A DNA stretch of 64,000 bases, from contig OY764222.1 of NCBI GenBank assembly GCA_963668325.1, positions 1,488,001 to 1,552,000 on the forward strand, written 5' to 3'. The stretch is from MPNP01 sp963668325 (GTDB lineage: Bacteria > Pseudomonadota > Alphaproteobacteria > Rhodobacterales > Rhodobacteraceae). Under the pieces are notes generated by a model that saw only the letters and a program-made list of their open reading frames with translations, searched no databases and was not told the origin of the DNA. A program made the position numbers and the translations under genes. Position 1 is the first letter of the stretch, and each line of letters starts with the position of its first letter. Below, piece by piece: positions 18,312-29,127 of the stretch.

Positions 18312-19513
18312 ATGAGCGTGCTGGCCTGGTGGCACCGAGGTCTCACCCTCCTGATACTCCTGCCCCTGCTGGGCATCCCGGCCCCGGAGGCCACCGCACA
18401 GTCCGACCCCATAATCACCATCGCGGGGGGTGGAAACGTTGAGGAAGGTGCCCCGGCGAGGTTTACCCTCACCGCTAACACCGCCCCCGCCGCCGACCTG
18501 AAGGTCAAGGTGCGAGTCCTAGAGCCCGTCTCAGGGATGTTCGTGGACCCGGACAACAAGGGCGACCGGATTGTGACCATCGCCGCCGGTGCCAGCACCA
18601 CCACCTTCATGGTCCCCACGGTCGACGATAATGTTGACGAGGAGATCAACAACATCATCGCCATCATCCAGCGCGGCGAGGGTTACGATCTGCCGCCGAC
18701 AGAAAACCCCAGTGCGTCGGTTGCCAACGTATTGGTGGAGGACAATGACCTCCCGATGGTCAGTTTTGGTGCTGCCACCTACGACGTGGACGAGGGGGAT
18801 GCGGTAACGCTGACGTTGAACATGGTGGGCCCGCAGAGCACGGCCACCACGGTGACTGTTGCCTGCACAGCCGTTACCACCGGGGCCACGGAGTTCAGCG
18901 GTTGTCCGTCAGCGGTGACCATTCCGGCTAACGCCTCCAGCCACAGTTTCACGGTCCAGACCACGGAGGACACGATAGATGAGGTGGCCGAGACCTTCAC
19001 GGTACAGATCATCGGGGTACCGATGGGTTTTGCTATCGGTTGGCCATCGTCGGCCACGGTGACTGTCGCCGACGATGATGATGTTTCGCCCCCGGGCACG
19101 CCGGTTGTGACCATCAGCGGTGGTAGTGGGGTGACGGAAGGTGGTGCTGTTACCTTTACGTTGACCGCCACACCGGCTCCGACCAGTACGATTACAGTTG
19201 ATGTTGTGGTGACGCAAAGCGGCAGTTTTGCGACTTCCGGTCAAACGGGCACCCAGACCGTGAGTGTGGGCACGAACGGCCAGGGAACCCTGACGGTTGG
19301 CACTGACGATGACAGCACTGATGAAGCAGATGGGACGATTACGGTTACCATCCAGGATGGTGCCGATTATGATGTTGGCAGTACGGCCACGGCGACGGTT
19401 GCGGTGGCTGATGATGATGTTTCGCCCCCGGGCACGCCTGTTGTGACCATCAGCGGTGGTAGTGGGATAACGGAAGGGGGTAATACCACCTTTACGCTGA
19501 CCGCCACACCGGT
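18312..19513 (+). pseudogene. Calx-beta/autotransporter-like surface protein, 5' part (interrupted by IS1182-type element)
   Basis: The N-terminal 400 residues of a large exported protein. A signal peptide (MSVLAWWHRGLTLLILL...APEATAQS) is followed by tandem Calx-beta-type repeats, recognised by blocks such as VTISGGSGVTEGGAVTFTLTA, TVSVGTNGQGTLTVGTDDDS and ATVAVADDD. The GTG at 18288 would add eight residues before the signal peptide, so I use the ATG at 18312. The frame is broken at 19513 by the inserted element and would otherwise stop a few codons inside it. Joined with 21427-23767 after removing one 4-bp repeat, the gene gives exactly 1180 codons plus stop. DNA here is clearly richer in GC than the housekeeping genes. 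Confidence 0.85.
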
Positions 19514-21422
19514 GAGACTGTGAAAGTATTCAAATCAACCCTTTATTGAGTAATATTTTTGCAGTTTTTATAGCCTGACCCCACTCCTTTCAGTCACGTT
19601 TATCCTGGTCTATCAACCCTTTTCCATTCCCCTGAATATTTTTTCAACAATCACCCCTTTTCCCTCTTGTCTTCGTGCATCATCTCTGATTCACTGCTTC
19701 TGAACAATAAATCACTTTTTTCAATTTAGGATTAACAATGTCAAAACGACGGTACCAGGAACTTCAGCCCCGCACGGCGGTTCAGTTGTTACCACCGAGT
19801 TTGAATGATTATGTTGCCCCGGACAATCCGGTCCGGGCAATTGATGCATTTGTCCAGACGCTTGCTTTGAGCGAGATGGGGTTTGGACATGCCGAGGCAT
19901 GGTCTGGTTCAGGCCAACCTCCCTATGATCCGGCAGTACTATTGAAGCTCTATATCTATGGCTATCAAAACAAAATTCGTAGTTCCCGTGCTCTGGAAAA
20001 GGCAACCCGGTGTAATGTCGAAGTGATGTGGTTGTGTCAGGGAGCGAGACCGACTTACAAGACCATTTCCGATTTTCGCAAGAACAACCTTGTGGCCTTG
20101 CGGAATGTCAACCGTGAGTTTGTCCAGGTTTGTCGGGACTTGTCCTTGATTGGAGGTCGTCGGGTCGCTGTTGACGGGACTTTTTTGAAGGCCAGTGCCA
20201 ATGGTGCCACTGTTCATACCAAGAGTGAACTTGCCCGTGAGATTTCTCATCTGGATAGCAAGATTGCGGCTTACTTTGAGGCGTTGGCCGAAGCAGATGA
20301 CACCGATGCTGAGGGAGACTTGTCTGATCCTGACCTGGTTGCCAAGATGGCTGCCTTAGTAGCTCGTTGTGAGCAGAAGAAGGCTTTGCAGGAGCGTGTG
20401 CTTGCAAGTGGTGAGAAACAGCTTTCGGAGGTTGATCCGGATGCTCGCCTGTTAAGCAAGAGGGGGAAAAGTGTGGTTGGTTATAATGGCCAGATTGCGG
20501 TGGATGATGAAGCCAAGCTGATTGTGGCGGTTGATCTGGTGCAGGATGGCAATGATACCCAGCAGTTGGCACCGATGATGACAAAAGCCCAGGAGGCGAC
20601 AGGCAACAAGGATTTGGTTGGTCTGGCGGATACCGGTTATGCGAATGGCGAACATTTGAAAGCGTGCGAAGAGAAGGGAATGGCGATGTATGTACCCTTA
20701 CCGAAACAGGCCTCCCACAAGGGCTTGGATGGTCGTTTTGGGCGTGATGATTTCCAGTACGATAAAACGACTGATACCTATGTCTGTCCGGCGGGCCAGA
20801 AGTTAACTCCCAGTGCTGGCAAGCATACTCATAAAGGCAAGCGTTATTTGACTTATCGTTTGAGCGCCAAAGTGTGTGGTGCATGTCCTCGCAAAGAACA
20901 TTGTCTGGCGCCGAGCAAGACCTATCGTCTTATTAGACGTTGGGAACATGAAGCTGTGATGGATCGCCATCGTCAGCGGATGGCCAAGGGTGCAGGGGTC
21001 ATGCGTCAGCGTGGGTCTTTGGTTGAACATCCCTTTGGAACCCTCAAATGTTGGGCTGGGATCAATTATTTCCTGATGCGTGGTCTGGCCAAGTGCCGTG
21101 GTGAGTTGAACCTGATGACGTTGTGTTACAATTTCAAACGGGTCTTGAATGAGATTGGTGTGGGGGCTTTTGTTGCGTATTGTAGGGCTAGAAGAGAACT
21201 TCAAGGGATACGTATGTGATTTTTTCTGGGAAAGAGTATGTTTTTCGTGTTTTGGGGTCAAAATGACCCTGAAAGCAAGGATTTTTGGATGAAAGTGACT
21301 TTGTGATAATTATTGGTGAAATTTAACCTTGTTTTTACTCTGAAGCGAGGTCAAAACAACCTTGATTTGAAGGTCTGGGTAAAGCCCCCGAAATAATGAA
21401 AATCAAATACTTTCACAGTCTC
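19514..21422 (+). mobile_element. IS1182-type insertion sequence, copy 1
   Basis: A complete 1909-bp element inserted in the Calx-beta gene. The ends are GAGACTGTGAAAGTATT and its inverse AATACTTTCACAGTCTC. It is flanked by the 4-bp direct repeat CGGT (19510-19513 and 21423-21426). It carries a single transposase gene. A copy of identical length lies at 56591-58499. Confidence 0.95.
19738..21219 (+). CDS. IS1182-family transposase, copy 1
   Basis: A 493-residue DDE transposase. The N-terminal DUF772 region includes LNDYVAPDNPVRAIDAFVQTL and RPTYKTISDFRKNN. The catalytic core shows VDGTFLKASAN (first Asp), LADTGYANGEHLKACEEKG (second Asp) and VEHPFGTLKCWAG (Glu). Four cysteines in CPAGQ...VCGACPRKEHCLAP form a zinc-ribbon-like insert near residue 360. 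Length and motifs are intact, so it is probably active. It differs from copy 2 at only about five residues. Confidence 0.95.
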   Translation: MSKRRYQELQPRTAVQLLPPSLNDYVAPDNPVRAIDAFVQTLALSEMGFGHAEAWSGSGQPPYDPAVLLKLYIYGYQNKIRSSRALEKATRCNVEVMWLCQGARPTYKTISDFRKNNLVALRNVNREFVQVCRDLSLIGGRRVAVDGTFLKASANGATVHTKSELAREISHLDSKIAAYFEALAEADDTDAEGDLSDPDLVAKMAALVARCEQKKALQERVLASGEKQLSEVDPDARLLSKRGKSVVGYNGQIAVDDEAKLIVAVDLVQDGNDTQQLAPMMTKAQEATGNKDLVGLADTGYANGEHLKACEEKGMAMYVPLPKQASHKGLDGRFGRDDFQYDKTTDTYVCPAGQKLTPSAGKHTHKGKRYLTYRLSAKVCGACPRKEHCLAPSKTYRLIRRWEHEAVMDRHRQRMAKGAGVMRQRGSLVEHPFGTLKCWAGINYFLMRGLAKCRGELNLMTLCYNFKRVLNEIGVGAFVAYCRARRELQGIRM

Positions 21423-21426
21423 CGGT

Positions 21427-23767
21427 GCCGACCAGTGCGATCAGTGTTGATGTTACTGTAGCAGATAGCGGCAGTTTTGCAACTTCCGGTCAAACGGGCA
21501 CCCGGACCGTGAGTGTGGGCACGAACGGCCAGGGAACCCTGACGGTTGGCACCGACGATGACAGCACTGATGAAGCAGATGGGTCGATTACGGTTACCAT
21601 CCAGGCTGGCACCGGCTATGTTGTCGGCACGACGGCCACGGCGACGGTTGCGGTGGCCGATAATGATAATCCACCACCGGGCACGCCTGTTGTGACCATT
21701 AGCGGTGGTAGTGGGATAACGGAAGGTGGTGCGGCCACCTTTACGCTGACCGCCACACCGGCCCCGGCCAGTGCGCTGACAGTAGATGTCATGGTGACCG
21801 AAAGCGGCAGTTTTGCGACTTCCGGTCAAACGGGCGCCCGGACCGTGAGTGTGGGCACGAACGGCCAGGGAACCCTGACGGTTGGCACTGATGATGACAG
21901 CACTGATGAAGCAGATGGGACGATTACGGTCACCATCACGGACGGTACCGATTATGATGTCGGCACGACGGCCACGGCAACGGTTGCGGTGGCCGATGAT
22001 GATGATCCACAGATTGTATTTAATCAAAAAGCACTGGTTGTAATGGAGGGTAGTTCTGAGACCTATACAGTAAAATTGAGCTCTGAACCTTCAAGTCAAA
22101 TGACTGTTGGTATCAGAATACACCCAGAAGGAGATGTAACGGTAAACCCCGGACAAGTTTTCTTTGGACCGAGCGACTGGAATACCGAAAAAACAATATT
22201 CATAACTGCAGGCGAAGATGAGGATAAGGTTAGTGAAAAAATCCAACTCATTCATACATTTGACGTACGCACGGATATAGTACAAGTTACGGTCAGGGAC
22301 AATGATATCCCACCTTCAGAGTCAGTAGAGGTAGGTCTTGTAAGATTTGGAAGAACTGTTGGAGAACAATCGGTTTCTGCAATAGCAGAACGGATCAGTG
22401 CATCCCGTTATCCCAATTTTAAAGGGATACTTGCTGGGCAAACACTGTCAGCGGTGCGTTGTGATAATAATATGGTAAAAAAACCTGGTACTCTTGATTC
22501 CCTTAAGCAACAACACTCCTGCCTTGGCAACGAAAGCCAATGGTCAGATTCAGTAGAGTTCCCCCCATCAGCACAAACCAGACCCCTTTCAGAAGAAGAG
22601 ATTGTTGCAGGGACCTCCTTTGCTTTAACACGGGAAATTGACACTGGTGATTTGGTGACCATATGGGGCCAAGCGTCACGGTCTGGGTTCAGTGGAAAAG
22701 ACAAGACCTACTCTGTTAAAGGCTATGTTACTGGCTTCCAACTGGGTGTAGACTGGTCGCATTATAATCAGCTATATGGCGTAATGCTGTCGCGGAGCAA
22801 TGGGGATATTCAATATTGGAACGATGATAAGACAGAAGGTGATATTGATTTCGGATTAACTGCCGTAGTTCCTTATATGGGATGGAGGGTTAATGATGAT
22901 TACATGATTTGGGGAGGGCTGGGTTTTGGTAACGGTGATCTAACTCGTTTAGAGGTTGATGCTGATGAGATCAAGGCAGACTTGAGTTGGCGTATGGTAG
23001 CTTTGGGAACTGAAGGAACGCTACCTGAGATACAAGCATTGGCAGGAGCCGAACTGAGTTGGAGCACTGATGTTCTCTGGACACAAACTCGTTCAGATGG
23101 AGTTGAGAATTCCCTGGACCCATTAAGTGGCAAGACGCTGCGTAGGCGTATGGGTTTTAAAAGTACTTGGGAAAGAATTATAGCATCTGGATCAATTCTA
23201 CGTCCCAGCCTTGAGGTGGCATTAAGAAACGATGGCGGAGATGCAGAAACAGGCTTGGGTCTGCAAGCGGGGGGTGGTCTGGAATGGATTGATTCCAAGC
23301 GCGGATTATCATTGCGACTTAGGGGTCAAAAACTGATAATGCACGAGAAGGATGAATTCAAAAATTGGGGTGTATCTATTTCACTGATCTATGATCCTGC
23401 CCCGGAGACAAAGGAGGGTTTTGCTGCTAACTTGTCCCATAATGTTGGCGAACCACCGCTAGAAAGTAGTAAATTGTTACAGGCAGAGAGCATTCCAAAG
23501 ATAGAGGATATTAATGGAGAAAAAAGCTGGAATGCCGAGATGGCTTATGGCGTAAGCCAAGGAAATGGTAAGGTCGGTAGTTCTTACATGGCAGTGAATG
23601 GTGGTTCAGGAGCAGAAACAGCCAGACTAGGATACCGTATTGAGCCAGATGTAGACTATGCCCAGAATATGATGGTGGATGTGTGGACAGAACCGGAAGT
23701 GGGGAGTAGTGAAAAATCAAGAGAAACTGGAAGCAGTGTAGGTATAAATCTTGTTTCCAGATGGTGA
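21427..23767 (+). pseudogene. Calx-beta/autotransporter-like surface protein, 3' part
   Basis: The continuation of the gene broken at 19513. It starts inside a Calx-beta repeat, carries two more repeats to about residue 195, then a less GC-rich divergent Calx-beta-like segment, and a C-terminal domain of about 480 residues. That domain begins VGLVRFGRTVGEQSVSAIAERISA and ends GSSVGINLVSRW, with the alternating aromatic pattern of an autotransporter-type outer-membrane beta-barrel. A GTG at 21425 gives a readable frame but no signal peptide would be made, so this half is unlikely to be exported. Base composition drops abruptly at about 22010. Confidence 0.8.
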
Positions 23768-24440
23768 ATGAACTATCCGAAACCTTTACAGAAACTGGAA
23801 GTAAATTTTATATCAATGCCTTATTCATGGAGCCCATGTAGCCATCTAAGTTAAAGTAAGGTAATTCAAAAAAATATTTGCAATTTGGTTTTGGTGGATA
23901 ACAGAAGCGGAAGATGTGATTACGAATGGTCTTGACAGGCGGTCATTGGTTCAGTTTAGATCGAACGATATTGTATAGACAAGACAACCACCGAAACGAA
24001 ACGCGACATTTCCTGCAGTGCGCATGATTTTCACAGAATTAGTTGCTTCAATAAGTACGGTCTCATTAGTACATTTAGAACTCACTGCATTGGGTCCTTG
24101 GTTGTCCATGCATAAAAATTAATAGCATCCCAAGCCAGCAAAGCACAAGCGGTGCCCGCAAAGAAAAAAATTCCATGTAAAGCAAGTTGGAATGGGTAGG
24201 GCTGAAGAATTGTTATTGCAATTTAAATTAAGATTTTCAGAAGCGATAACCCTTAGTATTTTTACTGGAAAATTAATTCTTGGTTTACTTTGAAATATGA
24301 AAACTCTATTGATGAACAATTACGATGTGGCTTATAAAACATGGAAAAAACCAACCAATTAGGTGTTTCCATATGATTAACATGGCCGAATCGTTAACTT
24401 GATCATATGACTTACCCAAAATTCAAAAGGAGGAAGGAAA
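23768..24440. other. Intergenic stretch upstream of the solute-binding protein
   Basis: AT-rich, no supported gene. Near 24340-24376 an ATGGAAA...TTTCCAT dyad lies upstream of the binding-protein gene and could be regulatory, but arms are short. No mobile-element end was recognised. Confidence 0.5.
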
Positions 24441-26006
24441 ATGAGAATAAAGCACTTTTTGATTACATTAATTCTAGGCATGCTCCCATTTGTGTCCTAT
24501 CCAGCCCAGGCTGAAAATATTGCAACCGTGAATGTGGTTCAAATTTTTGGAACCATTGATCCGGCCAAGGTAAATGACTACACAGAATATATGGCTGGCG
24601 TGAATATGTATGATGCCTTAACCACACTTGATGGTGATGGGGCCATTCAACCCCTTCTGGCAGAAAGCTGGGAAGCTTCCGAAGATACGCTTACTTATAC
24701 ATTCAACCTCAAGGAAGGTGCCATTTTTCAGGATGGATCACCAGTCGAAGCCAAGGATGTAGTGTATTCTGTCAAACGCCTGCTAGCCCTGAACGAGGGT
24801 CCTTCTTATCTCTTTGAAGGTGTACTTGATGAAAATTCGGTAACCGAAATTGACAATAACACGGTTGAGTTCAAGCTCAACAAAATTTATACACCGTTTT
24901 TGACCACAACTCCCATATTGTTTGTCGTAAACAGTGACGTTGCCCAAGAAAACATGTCTGATGATGATCCTTGGTCACAGGATTTCCTGGCGAATAACTC
25001 CTTAGGTGCTGGTGCCTTCAAGCTAACCAGTTGGGACCGAGGGGCAACCATGACTATGGAAAGATATGATGGTTATCATCTTGGGTGGGATGATCAAGCC
25101 ATTGACAAGGTTCGGTTTATCGTTACTCACGAAGAAGCCACCGTTAAGGCATTGGCTGCTGCAGGCGAGCTGTCCATGTCTTCTGATGCGCAGGCAATCG
25201 AAACCTATGAAGCTATAGGTAAGATGGATGGCTATCGGATTCTTTCCTATCCAACTGCGACCAACTTTTACCTAAAGCTCAATCACCAGGTCTCACCCAC
25301 CGATGATGTCAATATCCGCAAGGCCGTTGCCTATGCAACGGACTACGATACAATCAGGTCAGCACTCTTGCCTGGCGAACCCTTAGCTGGTCCAATGCCT
25401 CCTGTATTTGCTGGTGCTTATGCTGATGATCTGGAATTGCCCCGATTCGACTTGGAAGTGGCCAGGGAGCATGTGGAGAATAGCACATATGCCAGTAGTG
25501 ACCCAATCGACATTGAGATCATGTTCGTGGCGGGACTCGCTTTTGAAGAAGAGATTGCTTTGCTGATGAAATCCAATCTTGATCAAATTGGTTTTAATAC
25601 CATTCTCAAGCCAGAACCATGGAATCGGATGACAGAGTTGGCAGCAAGGGCAGAAACTACTCCCGCAATTAACGAGGTGTTTTATGGTGCTACCTATCCG
25701 TCGCCTGACAGTTTCTTTTTCACGCAGTACCATTCAGCAGCTCAAGGAACCTGGGCCTCAATGGAGTGGGTCTTGAGTGACGAGGTTGATGCTCTTATTG
25801 ATGAGGCACGTGGGACAGCAGATGTTGACAAGCAGAACGAAATCTACAAGCAACTTCAGCGTATCTTGGTTGACAATCAGTCTGATGTTTATCTGTTAAC
25901 CCAAACCAGCCAACAGGGATTTTCAAATTGCATGGATGGATTCACATGGGTACCCATGCAGAGTTTTGAGTTCAATTTTCACACGATGAAGTGGGTTTGT
26001 AACTAA
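24441..26006 (+). CDS. ABC transporter substrate-binding protein (SBP_bac_5 family)
   Basis: A 521-residue periplasmic binding protein of the dipeptide/oligopeptide type. The signal peptide is MRIKHFLITLILGMLPFVSYPAQA with probable AQA cleavage and no lipobox. Family landmarks are LAESWEASEDTLTYTFNLKEGAIFQDGSPVEAKDVVYSVKR near residues 70-115, and DDVNIRKAVAYATDYDTI near residue 290. A strong AAAGGAGGAAGG precedes the ATG. It is a single-gene unit, so it needs permeases from elsewhere; the importer at 9318-12921 lacks its own binding protein and is of the matching type, making it the most likely partner. Confidence 0.93.
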   Translation: MRIKHFLITLILGMLPFVSYPAQAENIATVNVVQIFGTIDPAKVNDYTEYMAGVNMYDALTTLDGDGAIQPLLAESWEASEDTLTYTFNLKEGAIFQDGSPVEAKDVVYSVKRLLALNEGPSYLFEGVLDENSVTEIDNNTVEFKLNKIYTPFLTTTPILFVVNSDVAQENMSDDDPWSQDFLANNSLGAGAFKLTSWDRGATMTMERYDGYHLGWDDQAIDKVRFIVTHEEATVKALAAAGELSMSSDAQAIETYEAIGKMDGYRILSYPTATNFYLKLNHQVSPTDDVNIRKAVAYATDYDTIRSALLPGEPLAGPMPPVFAGAYADDLELPRFDLEVAREHVENSTYASSDPIDIEIMFVAGLAFEEEIALLMKSNLDQIGFNTILKPEPWNRMTELAARAETTPAINEVFYGATYPSPDSFFFTQYHSAAQGTWASMEWVLSDEVDALIDEARGTADVDKQNEIYKQLQRILVDNQSDVYLLTQTSQQGFSNCMDGFTWVPMQSFEFNFHTMKWVCN

Positions 26007-26019
26007 ATCAAACCCAATG

Positions 26020-26044
26020 GGGGCTTACGATTAGTGTAAGCCCC
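26020..26044 (+). terminator. Stem-loop after the solute-binding protein gene
   Basis: A perfect 9-bp stem, GGGGCTTAC against GTAAGCCCC, with a 7-base loop, 14 bp after the stop codon. The following T run is weak, so termination may be partial or the hairpin may protect the mRNA end. Confidence 0.65.
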
Positions 26045-26050
26045 ACTTCC

Positions 26051-26257
26051 TTGCTCAGATCCCCAGAAAATGGAAGCGAGGTGTTTGGTGTTCTCGTGGA
26101 TGTAGACTCGATCAAAAATGTGAATATACCAAACTTTCAAATCTTTGTGGATAACCTTGAAGACGGTCTCGAAGGCCTTAAACAATCCAACAAAGAGAAA
26201 TTCTTTGGTTGTTTGACCGAGGAAGCGATTAAAGAAATGGGCCCAACATATGAATAG
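26051..26257 (+). CDS. Small hypothetical protein
   Basis: A 68-residue reading frame with no family I recognise, mildly acidic, with no membrane segment. Its end overlaps the next small frame by 8 bp. It may be a real small gene or part of a decayed region; there is no clear ribosome-binding site. Confidence 0.25.
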   Translation: MLRSPENGSEVFGVLVDVDSIKNVNIPNFQIFVDNLEDGLEGLKQSNKEKFFGCLTEEAIKEMGPTYE

Positions 26258-26558
26258 CACAACTTCAAGCCAGACTTCTCAAATCACGATTGATACAGCT
26301 TTATTAGGGATGGCAATAGCAGCAGGGCAACCTGCATGGCCAAGTCAAGAAATACCCAAATATATTGTGAGAGGTACTGAATCTAGCTACAGCGACATTT
26401 CAGACCAAGTGATAAATATAGATAATCAATTTCCACATTTGGACTTTGCTCGTGATTTGGCTTCCATCTACACATCCTTGAGCCAGAGGCAGGAACGCCT
26501 CGGCAAGGAATTCGAAACTGCAATCTTTGATGATCTTGATAGTCTTTACGAGGCTTGA
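26250..26558 (+). CDS. Small hypothetical protein
   Basis: A 102-residue frame, soluble and acidic (ends FETAIFDDLDSLYEA), not recognised. Fragments in other frames follow directly (for example EEFIRNLEALNLGPRKVITLQL near 26627 and PKIVFAPIIKLSAIETCLKNNNLAEDAVKAKIEAFK near 26845), so this may be the intact first part of a longer gene that has decayed. Confidence 0.3.
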   Translation: MNSTTSSQTSQITIDTALLGMAIAAGQPAWPSQEIPKYIVRGTESSYSDISDQVINIDNQFPHLDFARDLASIYTSLSQRQERLGKEFETAIFDDLDSLYEA

Positions 26559-27782
26559 AGAGAGAATGACTTTCGATGCTGAGCAACTAAAATCTCAGAT
26601 TCCATTTTATTTAATGGTCGGACCCAAGCAGAAGAGTTCATTCGCAATCTTGAAGCTCTCAATCTGGGACCAAGAAAGGTTATTACATTGCAGCTACGAG
26701 TAATGTAAGCACTGATACGATTTTACAAGGAGACAGCTGGCGAGGATTTCAGTTGTACTCGTTTGAAACCGGCCCAAAAAGCGAAGTACGAGGTATTGTA
26801 CGTTCCAATTCCTGAGATGTTTCTAAAGAAAATGAACGTGATTTGGCGCCAAAGATTGTATTCGCACCGATAATTAAATTATCTGCAATCGAAACTTGCC
26901 TTAAAAATAATAATCTAGCGGAAGACGCTGTTAAAGCAAAAATTGAGGCTTTCAAGTGTCAATCTGTCACCAATATTTTCTATCTTCCAGCAGGTGCCCA
27001 ATTGTCAGGAAAGAAACTATTTACGCTTAGTATGGCTGGTTTTTATTTGTTTTCCTTCAAACTCTCAGTTCATTTCTGCCGGCTGCACGAAAACATAGAT
27101 CGTCGGCCAAGATATACAGATTTATCCCCTATTTGTCACAGGTCGGGTTTTTCTGGAAAGTTTGCATTGTGTGATTGGCGTGTTTTATCCGTTTGCGGTG
27201 ATTTGACCCTTTCGGTCTTTACCTTATAGTCGGCAGGTGGATGAAATGAGTTCACACGATTGCAAGTTTTGTTTCTTCTGGCGTTAGAAATGTAGAAACT
27301 GGTAATTGTCTGCAGGCACTTCCCTGAAAGGTTCGTACAAGTACCGGGTCAAACACGCGATTTTTTCTTGATCAATCCTTTTGTTTCTGGCCGTGTAAAC
27401 CATCCAGGTAAGCAGGATGGGATCACCGTCATGATCTTCGGCCTTTTTGGGATTCTCCTCGACGATCCTGGCTTCCGTTGGTTTCTTGTAATATAACCAT
27501 TACCTGTTCGTGGATTAGCATAAAAACTAGAGGTTTTGTTTTTATCAACGCAACTTTTTCATTCCACTAGCAACTGCAAACCATTGCCCAAATAAATCAA
27601 AAGATTAGCGTCGGCAAGGAGCAGAAATAGTACTCCAATTTAGGGAATAAATCTTTATATCATCGGGGTAACAGCATTTGAATGCTTGAAGTCAAGAAAC
27701 ATTATCGGTGGGAATCTTCTTTGCTCAAATATACAGAAATTATAAGTCGAAGTAATTCGACCTTATCCGAGCATTAATCCTA
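26559..27782. other. Decayed region with gene fragments, no intact gene
   Basis: Several short frames look protein-like but are interrupted. One on the plus strand at about 26620-27020 seems to continue the 26250 gene through frameshifts. One on the minus strand at about 27290-27487 reads KPTEARIVEENPKKAEDHDG and on to YLYEPFREVPADNYQFLHF, a C-terminal-like end of a protein I do not recognise. The last 290 bp before prs show nothing. Confidence 0.4.
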
Positions 27783-28838
27783 CTATTCAGTATTACTATT
27801 TCTGAATAGAGGGAGGTCGCTGTTTCCATAGAGCCACTCAATATTCTTGGCTTGGAACAAGCTGGATACTGATGTGCCGCCGGCAATACTCAAAATAGCC
27901 CTGGCAAAAAGAGGGGCTGTACTCAATACCCTTATTTTTGGTGAATCCCTTTGAGCCGAATCTATTTCAATAGTGTCTGTTATTACTAGTGAACTAAGTT
28001 GAGAATCTTCTATTCTCTGGTGGGCTGAATTTGAAAGAACCCCGTGGGTAATATAGGCATGTACCTCTTTGGCGCCCTCTTCAACGAGTAAATTTGCTCC
28101 CTTGCAGAGAGTTCCAGCGGTATCACAAATATCGTCGACCAAAATACATTTACGGTCCTTGACTGGTCCAATAACGCTCATTTCAGCGATTTCGCCCGGT
28201 CGTGCCCGGCGTTTGTCTATGACTGCCAGGTCAACCCCCAATCTTTTTGCCAAATCCCGGGCTCTTGCAACCCCACCTATATCAGGAGAAACCACAACCA
28301 ATTCGTTTATATTATTTTGAAATTCCCTTCTTAAATCTATTTCGAATATCGGAGAGGCATAAAGATTGTCCACCGGTATATCAAAAAAGCCCTGGATTTG
28401 GGCTGAATGCAGATCCATGGTAAGAACCCGTGAGCAACCAGCCTGAGCAATAAGGTTGGCAACCAGTTTGGCTGAAATTGGTGTTCGAGCCTTGGTCCTA
28501 CGGTCCTGTCGGGCATAGCCAAAATAAGGTATTACAGCTGTAACTCTAGTGGCCGAGGATCGCCTGAGAGTATCAGATATAATGAGCAATTCCATTAAAT
28601 GGTCATTTGCTGGCTTGGAGGTGGACTGGATAATGAACAAGTCTTCACCTCGCACATTTTCATAAAGCTCAACAAAAACTTCCTTATCATTGAATCGTTC
28701 AACTCTTGATGGGACGAGTCCAATTTCACTCCCAGTTTGAGAAGATATGCTTCTTGCAACATTACTAGCCAAATTTGGATTGGCATTGCCGGATACAAGT
28801 TTGAGGTTAGCAAAGGGGGACATTAACCAATTTTCCAT
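27783..28838 (-). CDS. prs: Ribose-phosphate pyrophosphokinase
   Basis: Makes PRPP from ribose 5-phosphate and ATP for nucleotide, histidine and tryptophan synthesis. The 351-residue protein is longer than the usual 310-320, with extra residues at both ends. Motifs are the flexible loop YFGYARQDRRTKARTPISAKLVANL, the DLHSAQIQGFFDIPVDNL segment and the PRPP-binding loop VDDICDTAGTL. ATG at 28838 or an in-frame ATG five codons later could be the start. Divergent from the isomerase gene at 29128, with about 290 bp of AT-rich spacer. Confidence 0.95.
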   Translation of the reverse strand: MENWLMSPFANLKLVSGNANPNLASNVARSISSQTGSEIGLVPSRVERFNDKEVFVELYENVRGEDLFIIQSTSKPANDHLMELLIISDTLRRSSATRVTAVIPYFGYARQDRRTKARTPISAKLVANLIAQAGCSRVLTMDLHSAQIQGFFDIPVDNLYASPIFEIDLRREFQNNINELVVVSPDIGGVARARDLAKRLGVDLAVIDKRRARPGEIAEMSVIGPVKDRKCILVDDICDTAGTLCKGANLLVEEGAKEVHAYITHGVLSNSAHQRIEDSQLSSLVITDTIEIDSAQRDSPKIRVLSTAPLFARAILSIAGGTSVSSLFQAKNIEWLYGNSDLPLFRNSNTE

Positions 28839-29127
28839 ATTTAGTTTAGTTCTTGCTCAATTAAGAAATTGTAAATTCTTGTAAAGAATTTGAAATCAAA
28901 TACGCTTGTCTGAAAATAAAAAGAGGGGATTGTGAAAGAATGGCCATCTACCTTTCCAAATGAGAATTTGTGGGTAAAACCTCAAAATTAATCACTTTCA
29001 TTATATATGTTGCCATAACTTTATTTTATTGAATCGCAATTTTTTTCCTGTTTATTTATATCTATGTATCCTTGCAATATTTTCAGATCAACGTGATACC
29101 TAGAGTATTCTGCTGGAGGCAGTTATT

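Noticed and set aside
17888..18667. Long minus-strand reading frame as a gene
   Set aside because: It is antisense to the Calx-beta signal peptide and repeats, shows no family features, and its openness follows from the GC-rich repeat codons.
20108..20884. Minus-strand frame within IS1182 copy 1 (and its mirror at 57129-57905)
   Set aside because: Antisense shadow of the transposase, repeated only because the element is repeated.
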